Assembly (NCBI GenBank): GCA_033675545.1
Contig: JAWDGP010000016.1
Span: 110,001-174,000, forward strand
From: Elysia crispata
Taxonomy: Eukaryota > Mollusca > Gastropoda > Plakobranchidae
Direction of reading: 5' to 3'
Length of the DNA stretch: 64,000 nucleotides
Every line of letters starts with the position of its first letter. Positions within the stretch are counted from its first letter, which is position 1. The notes beneath the pieces are model-generated. The model saw only the letters and a program-made list of their open reading frames with translations. It made no database searches and was not told the DNA's origin. Shown one piece after another: positions 1 through 13,600 of the stretch. The position numbers and the translations under genes are program-made.

Positions 1-1950
1 AGAAATACTTTACATGAAATATTCTTTTCTATGCCTACTATACTACAAATTAAGGCAATTATCATCAAACATAAATTTTAATAGAAAAAGGATTTTCTTA
101 TTTGCATTGAGGCAAAGGGATGTAATAACAATATATTAACCAATATCACAGTGTTTACTTTCATACAATTTTTAGAAAAAGCTGATATTCGTCAGTGGCT
201 ACAAAGCAACACTTTTTTTTCATGTTTTATGCATTCATTCCTTTACAATACCTTTTTCCCTACTTTAAGATGACAACCATTTTTTTCTATTTTACTGGAT
301 TAAAAAAAAAACAGCAAAAAACCTTTAATTACTTGCATACATATGATTCTGTTATTATTTTCAAGCAAATACCAGAGGTGCCTACCCCAACCTATGTTTT
401 TCAGGGAAACTACACACCAAAATCAGGGACAAAGCGCAACGAAGCAAATTTTTAAAAAATGACATCAGTTTTTGCTAATTTCATTTAAAGTACTGATATA
501 ATCAACCATACAGCTGTTGGAAACAAATAAGCTAGAAGAAGAAAAGTACATATATGAAAGGAATAATAATAAAGGGATGAGAACTGGACACACAATTTTT
601 TACTGAACTTTTTAAAATCGGCCACTGCATTCTCTCTCTACCCCCCCCCCCCTCCTCTAACTTTAAACAAATTTGGATTGTCCAATAAGCCATGATTGTG
701 GAGCATTTTTTTTCTTTCTGACTGAGCTCATAATTTGTTTATCTTGTTTTTTTTTGTGCTCAGACTAAGACTAAGAGGTCCTGTTTTAGCTCATCAACAG
801 CTGTGTCCCCAAATTTAAGTTGTCACTGCTTTCTGTACATGTATTTTATTAGCTCAACTGAGGCGCCATAAAAGTTTACTCATCAGATTATACATAAAGG
901 TCTATGTTCTGGCTTAAATATTGAGCGCTGCTCACCTTATCTCTGTCATTTCTTTTAAAAAGACATTTGAGCTGAATATGATAAATATCGATTAGGTCTA
1001 CAATGTCTCACTAGACCCCGCCTGGCCGTGTAAAAAAGAAAATAACAATCTAACATTTAGATCTAGACCTATAATTATCTACCGTGGAATGAAAATCACC
1101 TCCTTTTCTTCTGGGCAAAAAAATAATAAACAATGAAAATCACCTAATATAATATATTAGTCTCATGTCATACCTGGTTTGGATTATCTACATGTATCTA
1201 AATCTAGATTTACATAGATCTCGATCTAACTCTACCGGTATTTAGGGTTTTACAATCGATCTTAATACTTGACAAGATTTATAATGTATCTTGACAAAAA
1301 GAAACTGCCTAGTTGCATCAACTATAGCCAGATGAAGAAATCAGAATGATTCTTTGTTGGAGATAACAGCGAGGTCTGGGTGTGAAGATGGAGAGAACGA
1401 TGTTTTTTGGACGAATGTACGATAAAGTAAACAAATAGAACAACTCGATGGGACCAATATCTTGGATGGTTTCAACTATAATACAAATCTCGATATTGGA
1501 ATTGAAAATATAAATAATAAACAAAAATACTCAATATCAATATAGTATATATCACCCAGTTTTATACCTTCGCACAGGTTGATACTTGATAAAGGAAAAA
1601 ATATCGTTCTTGTCGTAGAATTATATTTTCACCATTTGTTTTTTTGTAGGATTGTTGGGTCAAGCTAATCCCGAAATAAAATCGATAATATCAGATTATA
1701 ATTGTTTATGTTGGGTCAGTCTAAATGCTGAAACAAAACAAAAAAATCCAGGATTTTGCTGGTAAATCCGAGATAAAACAACAAATCTGGGAGTTTCCCG
1801 GATCTTTTGGAACAATAGGCACCTCTGAAATACTATGAGCTACATTGAAACCCCATTGCTCAATAATGAACACATAACCTACAGCGTAATGAGTACATTA
1901 AAAAAAATTTCCAGAGCCAGATTAAATGTTTTTATAATCTGGTAGCTTAC
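1..1950 (-). other. Intron of the selenoprotein N gene, no further exon visible
   Basis: The donor at 1945-1950 opens an intron that runs to the left edge. I looked on the minus strand for the conserved segments that follow in SELENON (including the selenocysteine motif) and saw none. The stretch is AT-rich with short homopolymer runs, including a C run near 643-652. Confidence 0.6.
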
Positions 1951-4900
1951 CTTTGACAAATCACTATTTCCCTTGTCACCAAACATCAATGAAGGCCTTG
2001 AATGCCCACGGCTAACGAGCTCCATCACAGGCATGTAGCCTATATCCACCTCCATGCCTTCCGGATTGTCTTCCATTAGCCATTCCATGTCTGTAACATG
2101 ATGAGATTTCACTTGTCAGAGCTAACTGTATACATTGGATTAAACTTCACTTGAAAAACCTACAATTACTGTAATTAATCCAATGTTTAAGCTTATTGTC
2201 TAACCTAATGCAGCATTACTTGTTTATTCTTGTCAATATTGCCCTATGATGTGGATATTCATGGCTGGAGACACAACACAACAGGCACAAACATAAAACT
2301 ATTTATGTAGGAAAATATTTAACTTATCTTCCTCACATGTAAGGAATTACTGTACCTTTTTTTATGTTCACTCACAGTTAACTTCCCCTAAACTTTTATT
2401 GTTTCTTTTAGTTTTTTTTTTTGAGCAATCGCTTTTCTTTTATTATACCCAACACATTCAAATGATTCCTTCTACCTGTCTACAAAGTTATTCTTACACC
2501 TTATCAAATCAGACTGAGAAGTTAGGATATTAAGAACATTACCACCTACCAACGTTCAAGTTTCTCTCTGCAGGAACATACAGATGGAAATGCTCCACAC
2601 TAGAACCATCTCGGGACATTATGAGGGAGCCAGAGAACTGGGCAGGACTGAACCAGAATGGATCTCTCGGAGGTTCATTCAGTTGAAATTCAGCATGAAC
2701 TCTGAGTAAAAAGTTAAAGGAATGTTGATTTGACATCTGCACACTGCAAAATTCCTCCCTAACATATATTTTATTGTAATGGAATGCTGATATGCTCTTT
2801 ATTCTTTTTTTTTTTCATTATGTATACACTAAAAGCTTCATCTTTCAAGTCATATTCTACTAAAAAGTAATTTAAAATTTTCGTGAAAGGGAAAAGCATT
2901 CGATAAATGTAATTCATTATTGTTACTATTATTATTATTATTATTATTATTATCATTTTTATTTTTTGTTCTAATATAGGTACAAATATTTTGCTCTACA
3001 AATAGCCAAAAAAAAAACCCCAAAAACAAACAAACCGGCAAGACATTTTTCTTTCACAAAACTAGCTTAGACACCATCGACTATCAATGAGATGTAGAGC
3101 ATGAGTATAGATATCATAAAGGGCAATATATGTGACATTATCTAGTTACAATTGATCTCTGATCTATCTCAAAGCTTGGACAAAAAAAAATCTCAAACAA
3201 ACCTAAATATGACATGCACATGAGTGTTGCTGATAGCTTTGATGCATCCCATTGCCCCTTGAGGTGGAAATCTCATGATGATAAATGGCCGCGGGTGAAA
3301 CATGGAAAGAAGACTATGAATACTTTGACCCTTTCCAGAAGGCTGTGGTGGAAAGTGGCGTGTGCTACGACCCATTGCAGGAATTACATTGTATACATTG
3401 CCAGGTGCAGAGACAATTTGATAAACAGTACCTGAGAAAAGAATTTTTAAAGCTCATAGAAAGCATTCTTTTTATATCATCTCATAAAGAAGACCACATG
3501 TCCCATGTGAGGAATGTCATGATTTCCAGAAGCAACAATTTCAATCAATTGATTTGTTGCTTTTGTTTCTTCATATCAATTTCATTAATTAAACCCTCTA
3601 AATCTTTGGAAATTTCATTATGAAGTGGAAAGAAAGTAAAAAATACATAATTTTGAAAGAATGCATAACTGTTATATATAAATTGTGGGACCTTAATAAA
3701 TTTAATAATAAAAAGCCAGTGTTAGCAATAATATTTTTGTTCTTCACAAAAAAGTAGCTATCTTTACAATCAATTTGTTTCAAGGAATAAGTCACAGAAT
3801 AATTTTCTTTAAAACAAAACAAAAAAAAAAGATCACCAAAGTACCAGGTTGTGGAATGCTGTGAATACCATTAGGCAAAAAATTCAAAAATGTTGAAACT
3901 GGAAACTCTTTGTGTGGCACATTTGGAAACTGCCACTGAAACAAGCCATGGAATGAATAGTTGTTGTTGATCTGTAAAAGATAGAAGGGTTCCAAATAAA
4001 TGCTCAAGCAGTGCAAATAAACATCATCTGACAGATGTATTCAAGGCAAATTCATTAACTTTTAACTTGATCTGAATTGTAAGTCTTAGATCACCGCATA
4101 CATGACTCAAAATGCTTGAAAAGTAACCCTTGGCTTTGACAATTGCATTTGCATTTGTTGCGTGAATAAACAAATTGAAAAGAGTAATAATTTGACTTAA
4201 ATTTCTCTTTGCTCATGTATAAGATTGGAAGCTTTTAGTGTGCAGAACAGTTCAGCTTTTCTTTTTTTTTTTCTTTTGATTTTACAAAAATATAGAAATT
4301 GTGTGTTGATTTTAGTTGCCCATGGAAATAGTATTGGCAAGCCAAGAATTACTGTTTTGCTAATCTATTGTAAACGAAACTGATGAATTCATATATACAT
4401 ATGTATATATATATAAATATACTGACTTTTCCTTCTACAAAATTTTATATATTTAGTATGCATTTGGTAAAACCTAAATTTGACTTCCTGATTTAAGCAC
4501 AATGATGAAAGAATTTGGAAAGAATTTTTCTTGACATGAGGTAATGTTTCATTCTATTTAAATGAAGTAAGAAGCTTTAAATTTAAATTCTGAATTTTGC
4601 TACTTTTCTTTAAATGTAATATTAGAGTATGTCTTTTCAATGTGGCAATGTAGAATTCCTGATTTTGTGTTTGCAAATTGAAACATTTTCTTCGAAAAAA
4701 AATAGGAATTCACGGCACTTTTGAATTGAAAAATTGAGCTAAATAAAAAAACATTTGCTATAGGACTACAAACAAAAAATATTGCTTTACAATTAGTAAA
4801 TCCATACTTTATTTCATAAATAAAACACTCACGTCGTGCGCCCAGTCCTTGGTCATTGTAGATATGTTCAGAGGGGAGAAATTTGCTTTGATGTCTATGA

Positions 4901-5953
4901 CATGCTCATCAGGAGTAACATTCTTTTGGGTGGCATAATCACCCTGAAGCTGATTTTCCATGAAAGCAAAAATAAAGTAAACAAGACAGTGTTAAAAGAA
5001 TCTTGACATCTGTGAAAGCATTCTCTCTCTATTCATTTTGTTCAGAATTCTTGAAAAGATGAATTTTTGTGTAGATGAGTTGACCAAAATGTCAAAATCC
5101 AACTGATATAATCAAGAACACAGATTCTTGAAGAATCTCTTAAATACAAGTAAATAAGTTTGGGACTGTCAGGAAAGGAGCATAAATATGGTACATCAAG
5201 GTGCTAAATCTACTTTTAGATGAGTAGCTATGTATTTTAAAAAGACAATTTAAAGATGAAATATCTTGCAACCTGTCCAAAGAAATACAAGATATTTTTG
5301 CAAGACTTTTGAATCTGAAAAAGCAACCTTTGAAATGAAATAACAGAATTACCTCTTTTCCTTGTTATTTCGAAAGACCATAATTTAACCTTTATTTTCT
5401 CCAGAAAATGTTGCTTCAATCATGCCATTATCACTGCTGAAATCTACAAAAAGAGCTTTGCTTTGAATATAATTATGTACCTTTAAATAAAAATAGCTTG
5501 ACTCATTTTGATTGGATTTGGCAGGTGTAGACTTACCACTTCCTTAAACTCTGACATAAGCCGAATCAGAGGCAAAGCTTCATCAAAGCTCAAATAAAAA
5601 TCCCCATTCGTGTCAAAATTCCCAAAGAGATCAACCACCTCCCAGCCATCCATTTCTGTCCGTTGCATGACCAAGTTGTCTACACGATTCCAAAGAATGC
5701 TTGAAATCCAAGCACTTGTAAACAAAAGTAAAGCTAGGATAATAAGGGGTAGATAGCAATACAGCCATTTTGGGATAGTCAGAGTGATTGAGCTGGATTT
5801 GACTGATCGTCCAGAAGTAGATTTTTTACATTGCTTCTCTGATCCTTGATTTGCCTGTTGATCAGTGTTCACTTGATGTCGTGACACATGCCCACGTCGT
5901 TGGTGCAGATGGACATCTGAATTTTTGGAACTTTGTTTTACATGGCTTCCCAT
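1951..5953 (-). CDS. SELENON: Selenoprotein N, N-terminal two thirds (six exons; 3' part off the left edge)
   Basis: Selenoprotein N is an ER membrane glycoprotein that senses calcium through an EF-hand and regulates SERCA and redox state. Exons on the minus strand: 5537-5953, 4833-4949, 3845-3971, 3203-3431, 2550-2701, 1951-2090; together 1182 nt (394 codons), with the frame continuous at each junction. The ATG at 5953 is preceded in frame by a stop (TGA GGA TGC CAG GTC ATG). Residues about 64-87 form a membrane segment after a basic, cytosolic-type N-terminus. Residues 114-125 (DTNGDFYLSFDE) are a complete EF-hand loop with D, N, D, S and E at the liganding positions. Later segments match vertebrate SELENON closely: LLSMFHPRPF, HAEFQL-EPP, FWFSPAQF, MEWL and MEVDIGY. 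The thioredoxin-reductase-like selenocysteine motif (SCUG in vertebrates) should lie in later exons beyond position 1; none is visible in 1-1944. The identification is very secure; the last donor (GTAAGC at 1945-1950) shows that the gene continues. Confidence 0.95.
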
Positions 5954-6849
5954 GACCTGGCATCCTCAAGAGAGAAGATCATCAGAGATCAGGAGAGAGG
6001 GCAAGTCTCTGAAACCAAAGTTCATCAGAAAATAGCGTTCAATATTTCATGTTCACATAAAGCTGGATTCTCTGGCATAGTATGAGAATAAATAATGCAC
6101 CAATAAGATATCGCAATTGTGATTTATACATTTTTTTCCCAAACTAAAATTTGTAAAATATTCCTTCAAAACATTTGATCTCTGTGAAAATTAGCTATGA
6201 GTCATATCATGCAAAATTGATCAAATAGTTCACAAGTAAATGATTAAATTCAAACTTTTTCCATGATTAGATAGATTAGGTGAGCCATCCTAGTTACTCT
6301 GGATATTTATTTCATCTGTTTCATGACAATAACAGTTCCTGCAATTTTTTTTGTATTAAGTTAAACCTGCAAATACAATTCCCAGAAAGCTTTTACATTC
6401 ACAGTGTGAAGCTACAAGTAACTTTGTAAGCGATTTTGAAACTACAGGGTTTTTTTTAGTTTTCTGTTTGACGAATATGTGTGGTAGTTGATTGCACTCA
6501 TGTATTATAAGAGAAAGACGTTGAAATTATTTGGGTAGGATTTCCAATTGTGTAAGTTGGTTTAGTATATTATAAATGATATGATATAGGATATCATATG
6601 ATGCCGTAGGTTTTTTTTCAATTGGTAATTCATTGCTATGTTAGAAAAGGATATACCCATACAAAAACCAAAAGCCCAATCATTTTTTCTGGCCAGATTA
6701 AACGAAGCCCTCAAGCATGATAGAGGTACCTGACCCATTCAGAAATCTTTCCACTATTGCTATATACAAATATCATTAGATGAAACTTAAATTCCAGTTA
6801 GCAATTTGGCCTAGATTTCAATTAGGCCTACAATTATAAAAAATACAAT

Positions 6850-7215
6850 ACATCTAGATCTAGATCTAGGCCTAGAGTCTATATGTTGGGCCTGTTCTTT
6901 CGATTTGCCTGATTGATGGATTGCCAACATACTATTACATAAATGTATCTAGATCTTCTAAATATGATTAGATCTAGACATGGCTCTATAGGTAGGGTAG
7001 ATTCTTGATGCCTTTAGTTAGTAGTAGTATAAATCTAGATCTAGGCCTAAATCTAGATTCTAGATAGATCTAGATCTAGATCTAGTAGATCTGTTTTATT
7101 TTGGCAGTGATAAAGTTAAGGTGTTTTACTAGATCTAGATCTATACTTGCCTTCATTTAATTAATGCGGGAGTAAAAAAAAAATGATTACCAGGTATAAA
7201 AGATCTAGATCTATG
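6850..7215. repeat. Cluster of CTAGATCTAG-type palindromic motifs
   Basis: Repeated overlapping TCTAGA and AGATCT hexamers, densest at 7031-7095. The same motif recurs in short runs near 24283-24296, 24695-24705, 39839-39855, 54161-54180, 55168-55190 and 60150-60162. The unit is self-complementary. This looks like a genome-wide low-complexity motif rather than a local regulatory element. Confidence 0.6.
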
Positions 7216-8268
7216 TAGATCTAAATATTGATCTAATACAATTAATAAAAACGTAATATGTATTTTTTTTATCTCCTACTTCGTAGTTATCGTGAGCGAG
7301 ACAACAGTGTGTGGCAGTCTGGTGTTCATCGAGTGATGACAGACGTTCCGTTACACGCCTTGTGTGGATGTGGTGCTTCTGGGTGAGATACGGAAATTGT
7401 GGCGGCATGAAAAAACACGATGGAGTAAGAAGAAACTTGTTCGTTATTGCTCCATGACAAACAGTCATCGTCTTGTTTATTTTTTTCGAGCCACAAAAGT
7501 GCCGTGTCAAATAACGAGAGATTTTTAAGGCTTGGTTTTGGTATATTGTTATCGATTGGTAAATTAAGTTGCATATATTATTCATAAAGCGGCCTTGGGC
7601 GTATCATAAACCCATAGAGTCTGCAATGCGACTGTACCACAATATCTTTCCCTCAAACAGATGAACTGGAGATCTTTGTGGGATTTTCTTCGAATGTCTG
7701 ATTGCATTTCTCATTGGATAAGTATTGTTCTTCTCTGGGTAATGCTCATTCTTCAGATCTTCTCCAATTTAGGGTCTGCAAAATATTCTTTGACTTCGAT
7801 TATTGTTAGACTTTCTTTTTCCTCTGTTTATTATATTATAGCATAGGGTCTCTCCATGTCTCTGCTTTTATCCGTCTTTGCCTTTGCTTTGATATTGAGA
7901 GAGTTTTGAGCAGAAAGCAAGGATGTTGTTCAACCTTCGGTGTTTGTAACAAGATCCATTGATAGAATGAGCAAGCGCGAAGTCTGATTGTTTTTATAAT
8001 GGCAAAGAAAATAACATTACGCGAACCATTTCGATTTTCTGTTATTAGAATAGCAGTTTTCTTTTTTTTAATTCAATCTCATCCATAATATCGAAGGTGC
8101 TTCTAATAAGTGGATAGCTGTATTTGCAAGGTCTAGTCCATGATTTATTTCTTCCTACTTTTATTGAACGTAACAATCCTCCTTCTAGTTTACACGTACT
8201 TGCATCAGCAGTGGTGGTGGTGATCTGTTTACATGGACCAAAATATTTTAAACTCTGGTAGTATTAAG

Positions 8269-8282
8269 ACTACTACTACTAC

Positions 8283-8369
<87 letters not shown>

Positions 8370-8439
8370 CAGTAATAGCAGTAGTAGTAGTAGCAGTAGT
8401 AGCAGCAGTAGTATTAGTAGTAGTAGTAGAAGAAGAAGA

Positions 8440-8501
<62 letters not shown>

Positions 8502-8511
8502 CAGCAGCAGC

Positions 8512-8578
<67 letters not shown>

Positions 8579-8579
8579 A

Positions 8580-8644
<65 letters not shown>

Positions 8645-8664
8645 ATAGTAGTAGTAGTAGTAGT
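8269..8664. repeat. (AGT)n microsatellite, about 380 bp, opening with a reverse-complementary (ACT)n block
   Basis: About 125 copies of AGT with AGC, AAT and AGA interruptions. The first 15 bases are ACT repeats, the reverse complement of AGT, so the left end can fold back on the tract. Long open frames across it (Ser, Thr and Tyr runs) are artefacts of the triplet period. Confidence 0.95.
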
Positions 8665-10642
8665 TACTGTACACAATTCTAATAGTGTTATTATTTTTTT
8701 TATTTTAACCCCTCAGATCCATCTCTCTTTGAAACAAATAGCCAATTGTGGTTTTACTTTAAAAATAAAGAGAACATCTAGAAGAACAAGGTAATTAGTT
8801 TATATCAAAACCTCTTTAATCCCTTCTCATATCTTCTTACCAGAACTTCCTTATTTTCTCCGCTCTGTAACTCTGATATAATCATACACCTCCACCCCAT
8901 TCTTTTTCTTTTCCACCAGTACCATTTCCACATTTCTTTTCTCCTCTTGATCATCATTACCAAAATTTATTAACTTCCTCTTCTGAAACAGTCTTCATAC
9001 GAAGTAAGTAAGCTAGATAGGCCCTTCTCATGCAACAGGCAGTATGGCTACATAAACATGATTGACAACAGCTTTCAAATTCTTTTTTGGCTGACAGTTT
9101 GAGTCATGGTTTTGATAAGATCCTAACTGGCATGTTATAATTTAGCTTATCTCAGACCATAATTAAGGCCTAGGAAGGTTTAGTATCATATATTTCCACA
9201 AAAGGTCTCTAATATCTCAAAGTGATGCAGTGAGCCGGACACAACTTGACACTACAACATATGTACATTAAACAGCAAGAGAGTCGTGGAGATATCTGAT
9301 ACAAATAGTGGAAGATTTAACAAAGAGGATAATTAATATAATAAGTTTTAGCTATGATAAAATGAATTAAACAATAACATCACATGTTTTGTTGAAAAAC
9401 ACTTTTACAAATAAAAATTCTGAGCATTTATTCAACTTATTCTTTCCATAAAAGTAAATAAAGCAGTGTTTATCAACTGAATGAAAACAATGAGCAGTTA
9501 GGGGTAATGTATGTAAAAAATCATTGTGCTTAATCATACGTTGTTTATAAAATTGAAGCGCAAAAACTCTTACATTTCAACTGCACCTACAAATTTTGTT
9601 TAGCTGTTGAAAATGATAATGACAAGTCACATCACTTTGGTTATCCAATTATTGACTTTAATTTAAACTACTGCTATGAAAATCACTTGAAGCTAATATT
9701 ACAAAGTCTAAGACATCAACAGTAATGCTGAAAAAACTTAATACAATTTATTCTTTTCAATACTATTTGTACCAATACAAAGTGAATTATTTGCATTCAC
9801 TCAACATTGTACCAAAGAAGTATGACTTTAGCTGTTCTGTTGGTTAACCTGACGATGAACTAAATTGAATCTTAACAACCCATTAATATCATAAGAAATA
9901 AACATAAAATATCTTTGTTACAACCCTGTGACAACATGATGCCTCCAAAATTTTTCTATCTAAGATTGGCACATATTACTGGTGATTTCTCCTGAGTAAT
10001 CATTGTAAAAGCTTATTAGAAACTCATAATAAGTTTATTCTTTGCATTATGCATTTAGAAATGTTATTTGTCATTGTGAATTTCAGTGCCTTTCATGTAA
10101 TTGTTTTTTCAAATGTAAGAAGTAAAGTAGTACTTTATTTACATTTGATACAGTACACACATCATGGCAAAAGTTTCTAAACATATAAAAGTAAAAAAAA
10201 AATTACTCAAAATGTGTTACATTGAAATACAAGGTAGAAAAAAGAAAATTTGCATGAGCTGGACTGATTAAAAAAAGGAAATTTATAGCAAACTTTCTGA
10301 CACACTTGATGGTTTGAATCAGGATGGAAAGAAATCAACAGCAATTTGAAGATTAAATGAAGAATTGGGTTTGCACTTAATAACTTGCAGATTTTAAACA
10401 TCCAAGAAGTTTTACTCAGGCTAACCTCCTGACAAGAAAAACAATTTTACTGTATGAATAAGGAATTGTCATACCTGTTATAAAATAATAGCATATAAAT
10501 ACTATACCATATTGTTCTATGAAAAGATATATCAAGGTTTCTCTTTTGTGCTCCAGTAATAAGAAAAGGTGGAAAGAGAAGGAAAAAAATCATGAAAAGA
10601 AAATCAGTCATTGTGAGCAAGATAATGAGATATGAAATTTTT

Positions 10643-13600
10643 TTATTGCCAGTCAATACTTCCATTGCGCACTGGCCATCTGCCTCCACCATATTTGTTG
10701 TGAAACATTTGAACTTTGCTTTGGAATTCTGATGCATTGATGTAACAACCCTGTGGCAGAAGGTAAAAAGGAAATAATTTTCACAGCTCTTGCCATAAAT
10801 AAAAAGAATGCATGAAAGTAAAGTGTCAATATACCTTAAAAGAAATACACTTTTAGTAAGCTAAATTGTACTTTTTCCTTTTCTAATCTATCCCTCTTTA
10901 TTCTTTCTTTCTTTTTGTTCATGCTATTAATCATTTTTGAGATTCTTTGGTGACGTAAAAAATTAAATCTTCTTTTCTCCTTGTCCTCTTTGATTTACAA
11001 TGTTCTATTAACGTACCTGCAACAAGCGGTGGCCATTTTCTGTATAAGCTCTCCTACCATGACTGACACGTCTGTTATTGAAGCTGATCATGTCTCCTGG
11101 CCTCAGACGATGTACATACTACAGACATAGTATGAAAAAGTTAATAAAAAAGTATCAGAAGAAGGCCTAATTTATGAAAAACTGACAATAATGGCACAAA
11201 ATCTTGAATTTTCTTCACTGGATCATATTTGAAATAATTCAGTTTAAAAAATGTATAATATTGGAAATATCTAAAAACACAATAATTCATATCATCTTTT
11301 CATAGACTTACATTTTTTTGCTTTGGATTTGCAAATGTTTCAAATGTTCAGATAAATGAAAACAAATAACCGATTCTGAGCAACTCTGCAGTTAAACATC
11401 TCCAAATAATCTTGTATAAAGAATCCAAAGAAATCATTATTTTCTTCCTTCTTTTCCTGTATTTGTTTACAGCTTTGAAAGTTCTGATAATTCATAAACT
11501 TTACACAAAGATAAAAGAAATAGAAAGATGGTACTCCATTAACTACAAAATCAAGGCTTTTCACCTTTTTACTCAACAGGCCTTAAACACATTAGAGCCG
11601 GTTCAACTCGAATTTTAGAACATAGCTATACATTTTCTAATTCAGCACTGATTACTAGCTTTCCAAATTTATCACGCACTGCTTATATCCAAACAAGACT
11701 AGTGGATTAAGGAAAATGCAGGAGAAATGCTTTCCCAAGATATAACTCCAGATCCAACTTGAGATTCAACCTACAACAGCTACATATCAAGTATGATGCC
11801 CAAACCAGTATGCAACACTGCCTCAAGTACAAAAGTGAAAAAACAAAAAAAAACCCCATATATCTTTGAATTTCCTTTGCACCTTAGAAAAGATAAAATT
11901 CACCCTTCCTCTCCTTTTCCATCTATAGTAGGCCTACATATTTGATTTATAGAAAGCCGAAACAGCTTACCATTGATTGATAATTTTTCACCAACGAATA
12001 AAACTTCTTGTAAGCTTTATAGAAGAGTTCCACATCTCTCTGTGAATAATAAATTAAGAATATTATTCCAAGAGATATATCAAATTACCAATGTATCAAA
12101 ATAGAAACAGTTTTCAAACATAAAAAAGGAATAATAAAAGCAATGGCTTAAGAATTAAAGCAGAGGCATAAATGCAAAATAAGCAATTTTTTCTTACGCT
12201 AATTACCACAAGCTTGTTAGTGGCATCAGTAAAAATTTGATACATCCAGTGCCTCTCTATCAAGTCAGGTTAAAGTTGATTTGTTTTCAAAATTGTAAGA
12301 TAAATTGAAAAAAACAAACCAATAGTTATTCATAAGAGTTTTTAGGTCTTTACATCTGCTCATGGCGGAGTGATTGATACCAAATTCCAATATTTTTTTT
12401 TCCTGTTGTTTCTTTTTAAACGGTTCTTGCATTTTATTTTCACTTTAGTAAAGAATTTTCGCCACATTTATTTATCGCAAAAATAAATATATTATATTTA
12501 CTATCAATTCTCAACACCTTATATTCTTAACATACCTATGGTTTTCATTTGCAAGTAAATGTAGTTATCCCACAATAGAAATTAAAACTAATTCATAAAC
12601 ATATATGTTAAGCTAATATCCTACCTCTGGGACTTGGAGAGGAGCTATCAACATTGGCTGCCAAAGGACACTCACAATCTGTGGATGAGAGGGTTAAATT
12701 CAGTGATACCTGATTTTTGTGTATTTGGCTATATAAATTCATGATTTGATGAATTATGGATAATCTGTTAGGTTTCTATACTTTAAGATCTGTTTTAGGT
12801 AGGCTTAAAATCATGATTTCTGTAGAAGGGGCCTCAACTTAAGGATACTAAGGCTGATAATTAACTTCAAACAGTCCTTTTATATTTTTTTACTAGAAAC
12901 ATGGAAGGCTAAAGAGAAGAGAGATTGTACCATAAAATTTGCCTCAGTTTTTTCCCCATTTTCACATATTTCACAGCAAGCAAAAAGGTAAGAAGGCCAT
13001 AATAACAACAAAAAGAGGAGGGGGGAGGGGGGCGGGATGGGAAGCAATTGATGGATGGATTGAGAAAGAGAGAGAGAAAAAGAGCTAAAGCTTGGGTCCA
13101 TCATAAGTTGGTTTACCTCATCCTTGTGGTTCACTGCAATCAATGGCCTTTGAATGCGGACATGGGCTGGACGAGCTCTGAAAATAGAAACAATAAGTAT
13201 AAACTATCTTATCCTTTAGAAATTGATTATTATTCCCATATTGTATTGATGGACATAAATATCCAGAACTAGTAAACTATAACCTTTTCCAAACCCACAG
13301 CCCAGAAAAGGATAGTTTATTAAATAATAAAAAACAAAAAATGGGACAACGAAGCAAGTTTGCCTACAATGTTTTTTTTTTCACCTATAGAGACAAAAAA
13401 GAAACCCTTTTCATTCAGCCTGGATTAACTAATACGGAAAAAGAGTTATTTTAGTTTATGTTTTACATAGCTTAAAAATTGGAAGACCTTGATCCATAAA
13501 ATATGTCTGGAAAGATATATTTTATATCCTTTTGTCTTAAATTTTTTTTACAAGCATTGAAACTTGTCATGAGAGTTCAAAAGTTTTGAAACATTTTCAC

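Larger units (their letters stand above)
5954..10642. other. Intergenic region between selenoprotein N and the dioxygenase
   Basis: No credible coding exon on either strand. It must hold the selenoprotein N promoter (right of 5953) and the dioxygenase 3' untranslated region (left of 10643). It contains the TCTAGATC-type motif cluster and the (AGT)n tract listed separately. Short open frames near 7211-7585 have no splice context or recognisable motif. Confidence 0.5.

Noticed and set aside
195..455. 86-codon plus-strand frame
   Set aside because: AT-rich, Phe/Lys-rich composition without motif, inside the selenoprotein N intron.
8233..8682. Poly-Ser, poly-Thr and poly-Tyr frames
   Set aside because: They are the (AGT)n microsatellite in different frames and strands.
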